The notes: generated by a model not told the origin, from the letters alone. 64,000 bases of DNA from Sinelater perroti (GCA_036346155.1 JARFIY010000099.1:23527501-23591500), one strand, 5' to 3'; counted from the stretch's first letter, positions 23,131 through 34,081 are shown. Made by a program: numbers and translations.

Positions 23131-24645
23131 TTCTCAGATTTCAGTTATTTACCACTTCATTGTTATACTACTTAGGGAAAAGTGGTAATTTTTGTAACTT
23201 TAAACAAATCACACATACGGTATCTTTACAAGACATTGTAGTACATTTATGTAATTCTATCCTTTTATTGTTTGTATCGTATACTTTCCTAATATTGCTA
23301 ACATTAATAGAGAAGAACTAGTAAGTAAATTATAATGTTTTGCGTTGCTGGTAGGAGATTTTAGAGGTCGCAACTCTCTCGGATATTTAATGTCACCAAA
23401 CCAACCCTTCTGGTAAAGCTATTGAAAAATACATCAATAGGCATTTTTTGATAGTATTAACAATAAATACATATACTAAGTCTTGGCATTAAAGACCAAA
23501 TCACATAGAATTTTGTGATCCAGATATCAATCAAAAATCGTGCCAAATAGAATACATCAAACAAAGGACAGACAATACAATTTAATTAGTAGATGAGCAA
23601 CCTATTACATCTATATAAAATTTTGAAACATCTGATTGTATAGTTATTATAAAAATATAACCAATAAAATATCCATCATACAAACAAATTTAACGCCGCG
23701 TAAGACCGGTAATCAGTAAGCCAACTGAAACGCAGACGTTAACGCCGATAAGAATAAGCGTTCAGAAACGGATTAAGAAGAAATATCCATATATTAAACC
23801 AACTGCGTTTGGAAACTAAAAGTCGGCTTGTATATTGGCTAAAATATGAACTGAGTAGAATCTTGGCGATAACAATATACGGGACGCTAAAAACGACACA
23901 CAAAATAACAGACACTATGGAGAAATTTATGATAAAACTAAGAGAGAAATTAAACAATATGGAAAAAAATTGAAAGAAAACTGAATAACATATATATAAA
24001 ACTAACAACATTCAAAATAAAAATGAAGAAAGAAAACGCAAGAATAGCAAGTTAAATTCTACTGTTAAAAAGAAAATTAAAAAAGAAAAATTTGTTTATT
24101 TTTGAAATAGAAGAGATGGAGAACGAAGATTACCGAGACCCACCAATCCAAAATATAAGACAAGTGTTAAAACTACAGCCAAAGACTACATAATTAACAT
24201 CAGACGTTTAAGAAAAAGAAAACGGGCAATAGCATTAGAACTATAATTGTAAATTTGTCCAATGTAATTAAAAAAAATAAATTTTGAAAGCTTCTAAGAA
24301 CCTGAAAAAATACTAGATGGAGCATCGACTATTTTTCCAAAGAAATATAGGTACAACGGAAAGAACTATTAGAACAAATGAACAGACCAAGAAACAAGGC
24401 AACACAAAACAAAGAAAAGATTACAAAGAAAGCAAAAAAGGAGGAAGAGTAACGAGAAAAGTAAACCAAAGAATACCGTCGCAGGAGGACGAGTTAAGAG
24501 TGAACTAGCCAAAATCACGAGAACATCTAGAAGAGCAGTAAAAAACTAGTTTCCTACATAGGAGAAGAAATGGCAAAAACGGCAATAAACACGGACAATA
24601 ATACAACAAATAAAATAAACAAAATAGAAAACAAATAAATAATTA
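23131..24645. other. A-rich stretch, possible degraded leader of the following LINE
   Basis: Strongly A-rich on + from about 23700. The 63-codon frame at 24317-24508 is rich in Lys, Arg, Glu and Gln, a direct result of the composition. It may be the 5' region of the retroelement starting near 24646, but I see no diagnostic motif. Confidence 0.35.
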
Positions 24646-27245
24646 TATTGGATGTCGGAATGTTCAAATCATGTACGAAACTAACAAGATATACTATGAA
24701 GATTTTGGGACTAAGCGAAGCTAATGAAAGGGAAACGGAAAAACAACGCTAACAAACCGACACATGTTACTGTCTTCTGCCATAGGCAAAGAATCTAAAC
24801 TAACAGAAAAAGAGGTGGCAATAATAAATAATAAAGCAACAAAAAATAGCCTAATGGAATAGGAAGCCATATCGGAAAGGCAAAATTTAAAGCCAAAATC
24901 AAAAACTCTGTTATGCTAAACATGTACAGCACTAGATACGACAAAACTGAAGACACCAAAAATTAATTCTATGAAGAAATGCAAGCTACATGGGAGAAGA
25001 TACAAAGCAATTACTCCAGGGATATAAAAATTTAAAGAATACCTGAATGCCAAGGTGGGCAATAACAATGTAGAAAATGAAAATGCCATAAAAAGCAGGG
25101 ATTAGGGATTATGAACGAAAATGGCAGAAGCTTATTGAATTCTGGGAGATAAACGAAATAGTAATTGGCGGCACTCTTTTCAAACAGAAGGATATCCACA
25201 ACGCAATATGAGTATCTCAAAATGGATAATATAAAAACCAAATTGATTATATAATGATCTAAAAAAATGGAAAAACGAGCTACGATGTATAAAAGCGATG
25301 AGAGGTGCAATCGAAAAAAAAACGAGAAATAAAAATCAAACTGTTAAACATGAGAAAAGAAAAAAGAAAGGAACTTGAAAGAAAATACAGAGACAAGAAC
25401 AAAACAGTAAGAAAAGAAAGACAAGATAAACAAGCACACATAGAAAATCTAGCAAAAAAGCGGAAATAGTAGCTCACAATAAAGATATAAAAATCCTATA
25501 CAATATAACAAAGCAGACCAATAAAAAAAAACAAACCATTAACGAAACTTAAAGGATCTAACGGAAAATCTACAGAACAAACAAAAAAATATATAAAAAA
25601 ATAGACGCGACACTTCACTAAGATCTACAAAGCAAAGGAAAATACACAGGAAGTGAACAGCAATATGATAATCCAACAACTAGATATAAGCAAAGAGAAG
25701 TTCAATAAGATTTAAATTGAACAAGCACTGAGCGAAATAAAAACCGGAGTAGCGCCAAACATAAACGAAATTCTTGCTGAATTATTAAAGACATACCAAG
25801 AGCATAAAATTGAGGTAATGCACATTTTAATAAACCAAGTGGGATGACTAAAACATCTCAGAAGACTGGACACAGAGTGCTAATAAAAATACCGAAAAAG
25901 GGTGACTTCACTCGCTACGAAAACTTTAGACTAATAATGTTATTATCGGCAACAAGCAAAATGATGACTAAGATAATATCAAAATGTATGAAATCAGCTA
26001 TAGATACTAGAAAACCAAGCGGGGTTCAGAAAGAGACGTTTATGTATCTACCATATTTGTACACTGAGGCTTATTTTAGAACAAACAACTGAGAACGACT
26101 AGAACCTATATAGGTAAATGTTATGGGCTTTGAAAAAGTGTTCGATTCAGTCTCAAGAGAGATGATGTGGAAGATGTTGAGGGCTACCGGATAAATTAAT
26201 AAGAGTAATCAAATTACTGTATACTTAATTTCTCCGCAAGAGTTGAACATTATAACAGACTGTAAGAGAAAATCAGTATGAAAACAGGAGTCCGGCAAGG
26301 TTGCATATTGTTTTCTTTACTATAGTGGACTGGATTATAAGACACACGGAAGACAAAAGAAAAACAAAATTCACTGGGGCATATTTACTACTAGAGAAGA
26401 TATAAAATTCGCAAATGACATTTGCAAATAAACAAGCATTGCAAAGAAAACTCAACAAACTAAAATCTGAAGCGAAAATGTCGGGCTGAAAATAAATGGG
26501 AAGAAAACAAAAATACATACAACAAGGAACTAAGAAGAAACAAACATCACACTCGGTGAACTTAAGGATTAAAAAAAATTAACAAATTTTGTTACCTAGG
26601 CATACTGGACGCTAACAGAAGTACCCAGAAAGACATTAATAGAATAACCTTAGCACAATCTAAATTCAATATGCTAAAGAGAATTTAGAATATAAAAAAC
26701 ATCAGAACAACAACGAAGCTACTACGAAGTGTGGTGCCATACGGTGTGGAAAGGTGGTCGATTAATAAACAAATGTCGAATAAAATATAAACAAAAGCCT
26801 TCGTCATATACATCGCATATTCTGGCTGGAAAAGATAACAAACAAGCAACTATAGACAATCTCAGAAGAGGACAAAATTGAAACTACAATTTAAACAAGC
26901 AGGTGGGAATGGATAGGCCATACACTGAGAAAATCAAACAGTAACATTACAAAATATAATAAAACAAGTACCTAGATTTTAAAGCGCAAAGAAAACAAAA
27001 GAGGGGTAGACCGAGGGACACATAGAAAAGAATTGTTTTAAAGGCGTTACAACTACAGAACATGGGGACAAGCTAAATATATAGCACAGGACAAAAATAA
27101 ATGGAGGAATCTGGTGCAGAAAATATCAGCAACAACGGACTCAACCAACGATGCGCAGGCCTAGTAATCCTGCCAATCACGCTGCTTTAGAAATACCTTG
27201 GGCGCCCTTCGCTTCTTAGGAGCTACATGCAGAAGAAGAAGGAAG
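24646..27245 (+). pseudogene. RTE-like LINE, second family, endonuclease plus RT remnant
   Basis: A heavily decayed but nearly complete ORF2. Endonuclease landmarks: a NVRTMYET-like start (about 24657-24690), LGLSEA (near 24706), FYEEMQATW-like (about 24967-24995), ENGRSLLNSG-like text, EIVIGGTLFKQKDIHN (25153-25202) and NQIDYIMI (25237-25260). RT landmarks: EIKTGVAPNINEIL (25733-25775), FEKVFDSVSREMMWKML (26128-26180), VRQGCI (26287-26304), FANDICK instead of FADD (26407-26428) and GLKINGKKTKI (about 26484-26515). The tail shows KRGRPRDT (about 26998-27022) and QRCAGLVILPITLL (27145-27188), ending in GAAGAAGAAGG. These words match a widespread RTE-type endonuclease-reverse transcriptase family distinct from copies A and B. 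More than twenty in-frame stops are visible. Confidence 0.8.
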
Positions 27246-27452
27246 AATGGTCAAAATTAAGATTGAGAAAGTTTTGCTACAAATATTATTTTTACACCGT
27301 TCTCAAGTAATAGAGAGAGTTATTAAAACAGCAGAAATAATTTCAAAATAAAAATTAAATGAAAAAAACTTTATTTATTTGGTGACTCAAGTCCTGTGCT
27401 GCAGCAGTTTAAAATAAACAGAACTTTTCCAACCAAATTAAATCTGCTCACA

Positions 27453-27462
27453 AACACCAATG
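27453..27462. repeat. SINE target-site duplication, left copy
   Basis: AACACCAATG, identical to 27639-27648. It sits immediately next to the T-run (the A-tail of the minus-strand SINE). Confidence 0.85.
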
Positions 27463-27638
27463 TTTTTTTGCGCACTTACAGGCAAGGGCCTCAAGGGCTT
27501 ATTGTGCCCACTAACATGCACTTAAATGCTAGGACATTCACACACACACCTATGGGCTGAGCGAGATTCGAACTCGCGCTCGCGCGCGCCGGTAGAGGAC
27601 GCAGCCAACTGGTTGAACCATCTGAGCCACCGCGTCCC
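27463..27638 (-). mobile_element. tRNA-derived SINE with perfect target-site duplications
   Basis: On the minus strand the element starts GGGACGCGGTGGCTCAGATGG at 27638 and ends in a short A-tail at 27463. TGGCTCAGATGG fits an RNA polymerase III A box. GAGTTCGAATCTC, about 60 bp downstream (near 27565-27577), is a close B box. The head therefore folds as a degenerate tRNA with an expanded GC-rich anticodon region (GCGCGCGCGAGCGCG). After the head comes a tRNA-unrelated body containing a CA/TG repeat and GGGCACAATAAGCCC, which can form a hairpin. A 10-bp perfect duplication flanks the element (27453-27462 and 27639-27648), so boundaries are secure and the insertion is fairly young. Mobilisation would depend on a LINE in trans; which one is unknown. 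Confidence 0.85.
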
Positions 27639-27648
27639 AACACCAATG
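27639..27648. repeat. SINE target-site duplication, right copy
   Basis: AACACCAATG, identical to 27453-27462, directly abutting the 5' G of the SINE. Confidence 0.85.
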
Positions 27649-27844
27649 CTTATATGCAGTAGTCGTATAGAAATTAAACTATTTACTATGGCAAACATCT
27701 TAGGGGAAACTTTTGCATCGGTATCAGAGACAAGCACTACAAGTTTCATTTCCTAGTCCGCAAAGTAAATTAAAAACGATATACCGCACTTTGAAAAAAA
27801 CCCTCGACATAAGTACAATAAAAGATTTATTTTATTAAACTCCT

Positions 27845-28375
27845 AATAGTACCCGGTCCAGATCAAATAACATATTCCACGACAAAGCACTTTCTGCAAT
27901 TTGGACATTTTCTGCTTTTAAAACTGTATAATCATATATAGTCAACGTCCATATACCCTAAGTCATAGCGTTTAATAACAATCATGCCGATTCATAAAAA
28001 AGAAAATGACCTATCCAGAGCTACCAACTACTGCCATATTTCTTTATCACATCATTCAGGTTAATTTAACTACTCCATAATTTTTCCTTCTAAACTTTTG
28101 TATTTTCTAAACTTCCAATTACATATACATATTTCGTAATTTTGAGAGTACATGTTAACGCTAATTCTGTGGATTACCAACATTCAAACGTTAGAACAGA
28201 ATTCCATTAAATTATTGCTAAGACTTCCTTCTAGCCACACGTGGGGTGTAACTATCGCTACAATACTCATTATTTTCAATGAGAGAAGTAGTAGCTTGAA
28301 ACACCGTAGAATACGGCTAGCATTGGTGGTATCCACTATACATTTGAATAGAAAATAAACAAAGACAGCTGATAT
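27845..28375 (+). pseudogene. Non-LTR retrotransposon RT scrap
   Basis: VPGPDQITYSTTKHFL (27853-27900) matches the GPDGI-Y block at the start of LINE RT domains. IMPIHKKENDLSRATNYCHI (27980-28040) matches the P-.KKGD..-NYRPIS block. The frame at 28152-28358 contains IQTLEQNSIKLLLRLPSS and ERSSSLKHRRIRLAL, resembling the C-terminal LE-IQN-ALR..LG and PL-.RR-.LA segments of Jockey/R1-like elements. The active-site part between is missing, so the copy has a large internal deletion. The clade is not determined. Confidence 0.55.
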
Positions 28376-29440
28376 AAAATGTGTCGTGGCTGAGCTCTAA
28401 AGGTACGTTTGGTTGTCTACCTTCAGGATTATTTTGCATATATTACTTTCGACTTATCTTACTGTTATTATTTGTAAATAAATTGGTCCACCTTTTCATC
28501 TTGTCAAAATTTGGGGGAATAAAAAATTGTCAGCCTAGGACGCCAAAAATATTTTTTGCGAAAAACCCCTCGTATTTTGCAAGCCAATTTAACAGTTTTA
28601 ACGCATATCTGGAGAGCTACTATCTACATAACCTTATAACTTACAACAGTTTTTTACAAACACTTTCTTATCATTTACATAAATCTCTAAAAAAATTTCT
28701 TGTATAGAAGTTGACAACACTAACCAATCTTGTATTACTCATATTAAACAATTCACATCCATATGCAACATATTTGTCTATATATACTCCCTTGAATTTA
28801 GTTTACCATTGCTTCATGAATAATGTATATCACACCAAATCATCCACCAAGAATAATGTAAATGAGAACTCCAATCAGTTCCTCTTAGATTTGGGCCTGT
28901 TGGTAATTACTATATAAACGACTAGCGCTTTTTAGATTTTAGATTCTTTAATATATTGTAAACAAATACTAGAACTCTGGAGTTTATTAATAGTATCTTC
29001 TATTTACACATTTAAAGAAATATATATTTAAAAATCCATTTGAACACAACTACGATGTTGAAATATGAAAATCATTATCTATACGGACTTGTTCATTGAA
29101 CAAAGAATTATCTACATCAGAGTTGTTTTTAAAAGTACCCAGTGACTGTATTAAAAAGTCATAAAATGCACCATTGTGTGAATTTCTGGTCATATGACAA
29201 TAGTTAGACACTAAACAGCCGCCCGATGGATTCATTGTGCGATTTGTCGAAAAAACCTTAGCTTTTTTGTGAAATTGATATCTCGGGCTTTTATACATAT
29301 AAATCTTCATTATAAAATATTATGGCTGTGTGGTCTAAGGCGTTGCGTAAGAACTTTTGGCTCAGAAATCACTCAACTTATCCTTCTAAAAACGTATAAG
29401 CAAATTAAAATTTTAATCAACACTTTCTTACTATAATATA
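28376..29440. other. Unassigned stretch with two open + frames and a tRNA-like head
   Basis: Frames 28381-28707 (108 codons) and 28711-28917 (68 codons) are open but show no motif I recognise; the second contains many Asn and Leu codons from AT-rich DNA. They could be the far C-terminus of the preceding LINE scrap or chance. The minus frame 29310-29050 (86 codons) is likewise unassigned. Near 29322-29347, TGGCTGTGTGGTCTAAGGCG looks like the 5' half of a leucine-type tRNA but no matching B box follows. Confidence 0.3.
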
Positions 29441-29575
29441 CAGGGTGGCCAAAAAGTCGGGAAATATTTCATTTGGTTACTATTGTCCACTATAGTGTCC
29501 GAATACATATCGGACGTCATTGATGTGAAGGACAGACGATAGGGTTTTGTTTACATTTGATGACCATTCGGTGAG

Positions 29576-30762
29576 ATGTGTTCAGATCCGATCACATACA
29601 CTGTTCCCGAACGGGTGTTTATTGTCTCGGCGTATTACTCAAATGGTAAATCGCCCACTATGGCTCTAAGAAAATTCCGAGCAGAGTTCGATCGGAACAC
29701 AAAACTGACTCTGAAGACGATAACAATGTGAGTAAACAAAAATTAAATTCTCCCAAAATTTTTTAATAGATTATTTTTAAGGTTAATTGAAAAGTTTGAG
29801 CGAACCGGTAGTGTCCTCGACGACAACGACTCCAGAACTGGCCGACCAGTGACTGTCACCATACCTGAGAATGTGGAAAAAGTTAGGGAAAACTTTGAGC
29901 AGTACCCGACCACCTCGACCAGAAAAGCGCCCCAACAACTGGCAAACACATCAGAACCGCTGCAAATTAGCTGAACATCAGTGCAAAACATACTCAAAAA
30001 GTTGAATATGTTTCCTTACAAGATTCAAGTTCAAAAACCACTCACTCAAGTGAATGTTGACCAGAGATTCGAGTTCGCCAATCACTCTTTGGCCTTAAAA
30101 GATGACAACACTTTGGACTTCAAACACATCCATTTCATAGACGAGGCTTACTTTCACCTGGATGGCTATGTGAATAAGCAAAATTACCGATATTGGGGCA
30201 CACAAAATCCACACCTGGCTGTAGTCAAGAGTCGTCACCCCCAAAAAGTCAGTGTTTGGGCAGCCATATCATGGCGTGGCATTATTGGACCGTTTTTTCT
30301 CACCAAATATGTCGATGAAAATGTCTACCGAGACCAAGTTCTCATTCCGTTTTTCGAAGAGGCGAAAAAAAAGAAAATGATTAACCAATACTGGTTCGAA
30401 CAAGATGGCGCGACACCACACCGAACACAAGGTTTTAAAAATTTTCATGGTTTAAATTTTGATTTAATCTTCATGATGTCTCTAGGAAATTTGGATATGA
30501 TGGCTGAAAAATTTGGTGTACGAATTATCGGTATGGATGCGGAAAAGAAAACCGGAAATGGAATTGATTGGCCTGCATGTTCATCGGATCTCAATGTCTG
30601 CGATTTTTTCCTTTGACCATCGACGAACTGAAACAACGAATCAGAGAAGAGTTTGCGACCATTGATCAAGATATGCGCCACAATGCAATTACCAGTTTTG
30701 AGGAAAGGCTTCACCGCGTCGTTGAAAATAATGGCTCATATTTTGAGAACCTTGTTCGTTAA
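29576..30762 (+). pseudogene. Tc1/mariner-type transposase, one probable intron, recently broken
   Basis: The most upstream in-frame ATG is 29576 (MCSDPITYTVPERVFIV). The N-terminal DNA-binding region runs to 29727, where the frame closes unless 29728-29781 is spliced out. With that intron the frame continues LIEKFERTGSVLDDNDSRTG, which is canonical for the family. A nonsense codon sits at 29972-29974, then 200 codons stay open. Catalytic blocks: DEAYFHLDGYVNKQNYRYWG (near 30142-30200, first Asp), EQDGATPHRT (near 30398-30427, second Asp) and WPACSSDLNVCDFF (near 30570-30610, third Asp). About 26 residues (GFKNFHGL...MAEK) intervene between the second and third blocks beyond the usual spacing. 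After FFL a small deletion shifts the frame and removes the WGYLKDKVY-like segment; TIDELKQRIREEF to the stop at 30760-30762 completes the C-terminus. Inactive as it stands. Confidence 0.88.
29728..29781 (+). other. Putative 54-nt spliceosomal intron in transposase gene
   Basis: Donor GTGAGTAAAC at 29728 and acceptor ending TTATTTTTAAG at 29781 bracket an AT-rich 54-bp segment with a stop codon in frame. Splicing joins phase-2 codon halves AT and G and restores reading into LIEKFERTGSV. The length and signals fit short insect introns. The alternative is a random AT-rich insertion, but exact restoration of frame with consensus ends favours an intron. Confidence 0.6.
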
Positions 30763-30869
30763 ACCCTATGATCTCTACTAATGTACAGTCAATGAATTAA
30801 ATTTTTATCTTTGTTAATTACCGGAAAATTAAATTTTACTTTACTTCCCGACTTATTGGCCACCCAGTA

Positions 30870-32857
30870 CAAGTTAATATATTTTTTATGTAACTCTGTG
30901 TAAAAACAAAACTAAAACTGATTAAATATTATTTCTATACTTTCTGTTTGAATTGATATGCACACCAATAAATTAGAATTGACTTATTAAAGCAGCTTAA
31001 TATAAGCAATTACAAATCTACTCAATCTTAATTATTTGAACATTTTCTTAGATAATAAAGTATTTGAGAGTTAAGTAACCAATTTTTTTCATCTTTAAAT
31101 TATAGAAAAATTAATGTATGTAGAAAACGTACTACAGTGATACCTTTTTAAAATGGAATATAGTCCTTCAAAAATCAAATTTTTTATCCTTACTAAATAA
31201 TCAAGGATATAGTGCAACTTGCAATTTTATTACACAAATTGCTAATTTCATTTTAGTACAAAGATAAAAACAATTTTTTTATTATAGGTAAAGCATTAAA
31301 CTGCATATTTTATACATTTATTTCTTATTATTACAACCTTAGTATTAATAATAATAACAAATTAATACTAAAACACTTACCTCATCCTAGAGCGGTTAAC
31401 CTGTAATAAATAAAACAAACAATTAGTTGTGCAATTCAAAAGCAAACAGAAGAGTGTTAGTAGTTATAAACATTAATGATTGTTTAATTAAAAATCTTAA
31501 CGGCATGGAATAAATAATTATATATATCTTAAAAACAAATACAACAAAAACATAAACGAGTTTGTTAGTGTTTGTTTTAATTATTTGCCTGTTTGCTTAG
31601 TTCGTAGCTTGAAGTAGCGCACACAAAAGCACTACAGTACATACATTTTACGTAACTGTTTAGTCAGCTAAGTTGTGTAACGAAAAACAACAAATAAAAT
31701 AAAAAGCTCGCTTGAGCAAGCACTTAATTTAAAGCAGCAGTCTTTTTAGAAAAAGGCACCGAGTTTTAAAATATATAATATAAAATAGCATTGAATAGAT
31801 ATATTTTATAAACTATTCAGTAACTTATGTTACTGTAAAACATGTCAACTGATCTATAAAAAACAGAAAATATAAACTGTCTTCGGAATGATTAAGGTAT
31901 GTAAGGTTGCATAATAGTAGGCGCAATATGCCATTGAAGCTGTAATGTTAAGTGCACCCCAAAGAGAACAAAATTAGCTTATTGGTTTTGAGCGCATAGG
32001 CTCATCACATTAGACTTATGGGATACCAATAAACATAACTTGGAAATATTTGGCGCCACAATAAGTAGTACTTATATTTCAATGGTAATAAAACAAAACC
32101 AAAGAAGAAAGCATCTTATTGATTGGTTCCTATCAGAGAAATGTGGAATCATTATACAAAAAAATTAGAAAATGCATATGGAATCGGTCCGAATGTAACT
32201 ATCGATAAAATATTGCAAGGGTTTAAATGACACATTTCCTCTAAACCTGCCCAATCGCATATGAAAATTTATTTTAAGACGAGCAATAATGTCTGAGTGC
32301 ATGTAATTTAAAAATAGTTAAACTCAACCATTGTTACAAATGCTAAAATTCAGCGGAAGTCTGTAATAGTTACCTACTAAAATTCAAGAAAATGTAATGT
32401 AATACGGGTAAAAATTTAAAAAAAAAACAAATACGATATTAATTGGAAGGTAAAAGGCATTTACTTAACTGATCCATAAGGGCTGCAGAAATCATTTGCT
32501 ATTTTTAATGAAAGAATGAAAAACTTAACATCTAACCCTAAAGGTATAAACATCAATTAATCTCAAAAACTTATAATAATGTACAAAATTATAGATAAAT
32601 GCAATACAGATGCAACAAATTCTACTAAAATAAGAAAACTTGTATAACAAAACATTTGTGCATAATATGCAGTATTCTTTTTATACAGAGCTTCGTAACA
32701 TGGTTTGCCATAAACGTCGTAATAATAAATTTTCAAAATTTGACCCACAAGACTTGTTTCATTTCTTAAGATTGTTACTAAATGCGTAACTTAGTTCTCG
32801 GTCTCTAACTTAACTTCAGGATAATAGTCCTTATATCATACCTGCCGTATAACCAAA
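30870..32857. other. AT-rich non-coding DNA
   Basis: About 2 kb without recognised coding text on either strand. Small minus frame 32748-32563 has no features. Confidence 0.4.
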
Positions 32858-32868
32858 CACCATCTACT
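32858..32868. repeat. RTE copy C target-site duplication, left copy
   Basis: CACCATCTACT, identical to 33798-33808. It directly abuts the CTTCTTCTT tail of the minus-strand RTE insertion. Confidence 0.85.
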
Positions 32869-33797
32869 TCTTCTTCTTAAAGTTCCGATCCGTTTAGGAT
32901 GTTGGAAACCATGATTGCAATACGGACTTTATCAACAGCGGCACGAAACAGTCCAGTTGTTGTTGTATTGAACCATACTCGCAGGTTTTTCAGCCACGAT
33001 ATGCGTCTTCTGCCGATGCTTCTTTTTCCTTTGATCTTACCCTGGAGGACCAATTGTAGGAGCCCATATCTCTGATTGTTGCGCATGATGTGCCCTAGAT
33101 ACTCCAGCTTACGAACTTTTATTGTTGTGAGGAGTTCTGTTTCTTGTTTCCCCATTTTCCTCAGCACGGTGTGGTTGGTTACATGCTCTGTCCAAGATAT
33201 ACGGAGGATTCTGCGGTACAACCACATCTCGAAGGCCTCTATTTTTCGTCTTGATGCCTCTGTCAGTGTCCACGTCTCTGCTCCATACAGCAACACGCTG
33301 AAGGCATAACATCTCAGTAGTCTTAATTCAATGGCCATTTTTACGAACGCTGCTCTCGCCTTTTCAATTCTACACTTTATTTCCAGTGAGTGGTCCCAGT
33401 TTTTATCGATTGTTGTCCCAAGGTAAGTATATTTTCGCACACGTTCGATCCTGTTGTTGTCAATCGTTAATCCGGTGTCAACAATGTGATTTTTTGTAAT
33501 TATCATATATTTGGTCTTTTTGGTATTTAGGGTCAGTCCGAACCGCTTGCTAACTTCTGTAATTCTGTTCATAATTCGTTGGAGACTGGTGATGTCGTTT
33601 GTAAACACTATCGTGTCATCCGCATATCTAAAATTATTTAATATTTCTCCGTTGACTCTGATTCCATCATCTATGCTGCCCAGAGCTTGCTGAAAGATGT
33701 GTTCCGAATACAAGTTGAACAGAAGAGGAGAAAGTACGCATCCTTGCCTGAGACCGCGTTTTATCTTGATGTCTTCTGATATCATGTTGCCAGTTTG
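32869..33797 (-). mobile_element. 5'-truncated RTE insertion (copy C) with 11-bp target-site duplication
   Basis: The 929-bp insertion is bounded by identical CACCATCTACT copies at 32858-32868 and 33798-33808. On the minus strand it starts inside the RT domain, so endonuclease and early RT motifs were never copied. It ends with the ORF stop codon followed at once by a GAAGAAGAAG tail. 5' truncation, variable-length duplication and a tail at the 3' end are hallmarks of target-primed reverse transcription. Its uninterrupted frame suggests it is the youngest LINE insertion in the window. Confidence 0.9.
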
Positions 33798-33803
33798 CAC
33801 CAT
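32877..33803 (-). CDS. Truncated RTE reverse transcriptase, 308-codon open frame
   Basis: Opens at an ATG (33803) that lies in the target-site duplication, i.e. in host DNA, and continues into element sequence (QTGNMISEDIKIKRGLRQG). RT blocks present: RQGCVLSPLLFNLYSEHIF (residues about 18-38), FRYADDTIVF with intact YADD (about 58-67), FGLTLNTKKTKYMIITK (about 88-104) and YTYLGTTID (about 125-133). The C-terminal domain follows: LLYGAETWTL (about 173-182), MWLYRRILRISW (about 193-204), KLEYLGHIMR (about 230-239) and KRSIGRRRISWLKNLRVW (about 254-271), to the stop at 32877-32879. It lacks the finger blocks and motif A aspartate upstream, so it cannot be a working polymerase. No promoter is evident, and expression is unlikely unless driven by flanking DNA. 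Confidence 0.9.
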   Translation of the reverse strand: MVQTGNMISEDIKIKRGLRQGCVLSPLLFNLYSEHIFQQALGSIDDGIRVNGEILNNFRYADDTIVFTNDITSLQRIMNRITEVSKRFGLTLNTKKTKYMIITKNHIVDTGLTIDNNRIERVRKYTYLGTTIDKNWDHSLEIKCRIEKARAAFVKMAIELRLLRCYAFSVLLYGAETWTLTEASRRKIEAFEMWLYRRILRISWTEHVTNHTVLRKMGKQETELLTTIKVRKLEYLGHIMRNNQRYGLLQLVLQGKIKGKRSIGRRRISWLKNLRVWFNTTTTGLFRAAVDKVRIAIMVSNILNGSEL

Positions 33804-33808
33804 CTACT
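33798..33808. repeat. RTE copy C target-site duplication, right copy
   Basis: CACCATCTACT, identical to 32858-32868; on the minus strand it reads AGTAGATGGTG and supplies the ATG of the 308-codon frame. Confidence 0.85.
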
Positions 33809-34081
33809 AGCTTTACAAAAACTTTAGAATGTGTATGTTTTATCAATATAATTTAAAAATCAGTAATGAAAACAACGTCGCCTAGCAACTTTGCAAATTT
33901 TGGAAATTTTAATCTGAATAGCGTCAAACGTCCTTACAATAAAAAAATCGAAATGGGGAATAATATTTGCAGGCTCGAGCTATTCATAAGCATCCACACA
34001 ATTTAAGGAGATTATACAAGAAGTTCAAAGTACATAATATGATATTACTATGCCTCCCCTTCAATTAAAGAAGAAACATTT

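Larger units (their letters stand above)
29441..30867 (+). mobile_element. Tc1/mariner-superfamily element with both TIRs and TA duplication
   Basis: The left end CAGGGTGGCCAAAAAGTCGG (29441 on) matches the inverted right end (30867 back), with GGGTGGCCAATAAGTCGGGAA on the complementary strand; 20 of about 22 positions agree. TA lies on both sides (29439-29440 and 30868-30869). The element is 1427 bp and contains one transposase gene on +. Both termini survive, so ends could still be recognised by an active relative even though the gene is broken. Confidence 0.9.

Noticed and set aside
23739..25477. Long hydrophobic minus-strand frames suggesting membrane proteins
   Set aside because: They are complements of A-rich LINE coding text on the plus strand; the hydrophobicity is a strand artefact.
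27530..27650. A functional tRNA gene
   Set aside because: A and B boxes exist, but the anticodon region is expanded and GC-rich, the acceptor stem does not pair, and target-site duplications plus an A-tail show it is a SINE.
28381..28917. 108- and 68-codon + frames as possible genes
   Set aside because: No recognisable domain and Phe/Leu/Tyr/Asn bias typical of AT-rich chance frames; possibly LINE C-terminal debris.
33076..33693. Plus-strand and second minus-strand frames inside the 308-codon RTE frame
   Set aside because: Shadows of the real RT frame.
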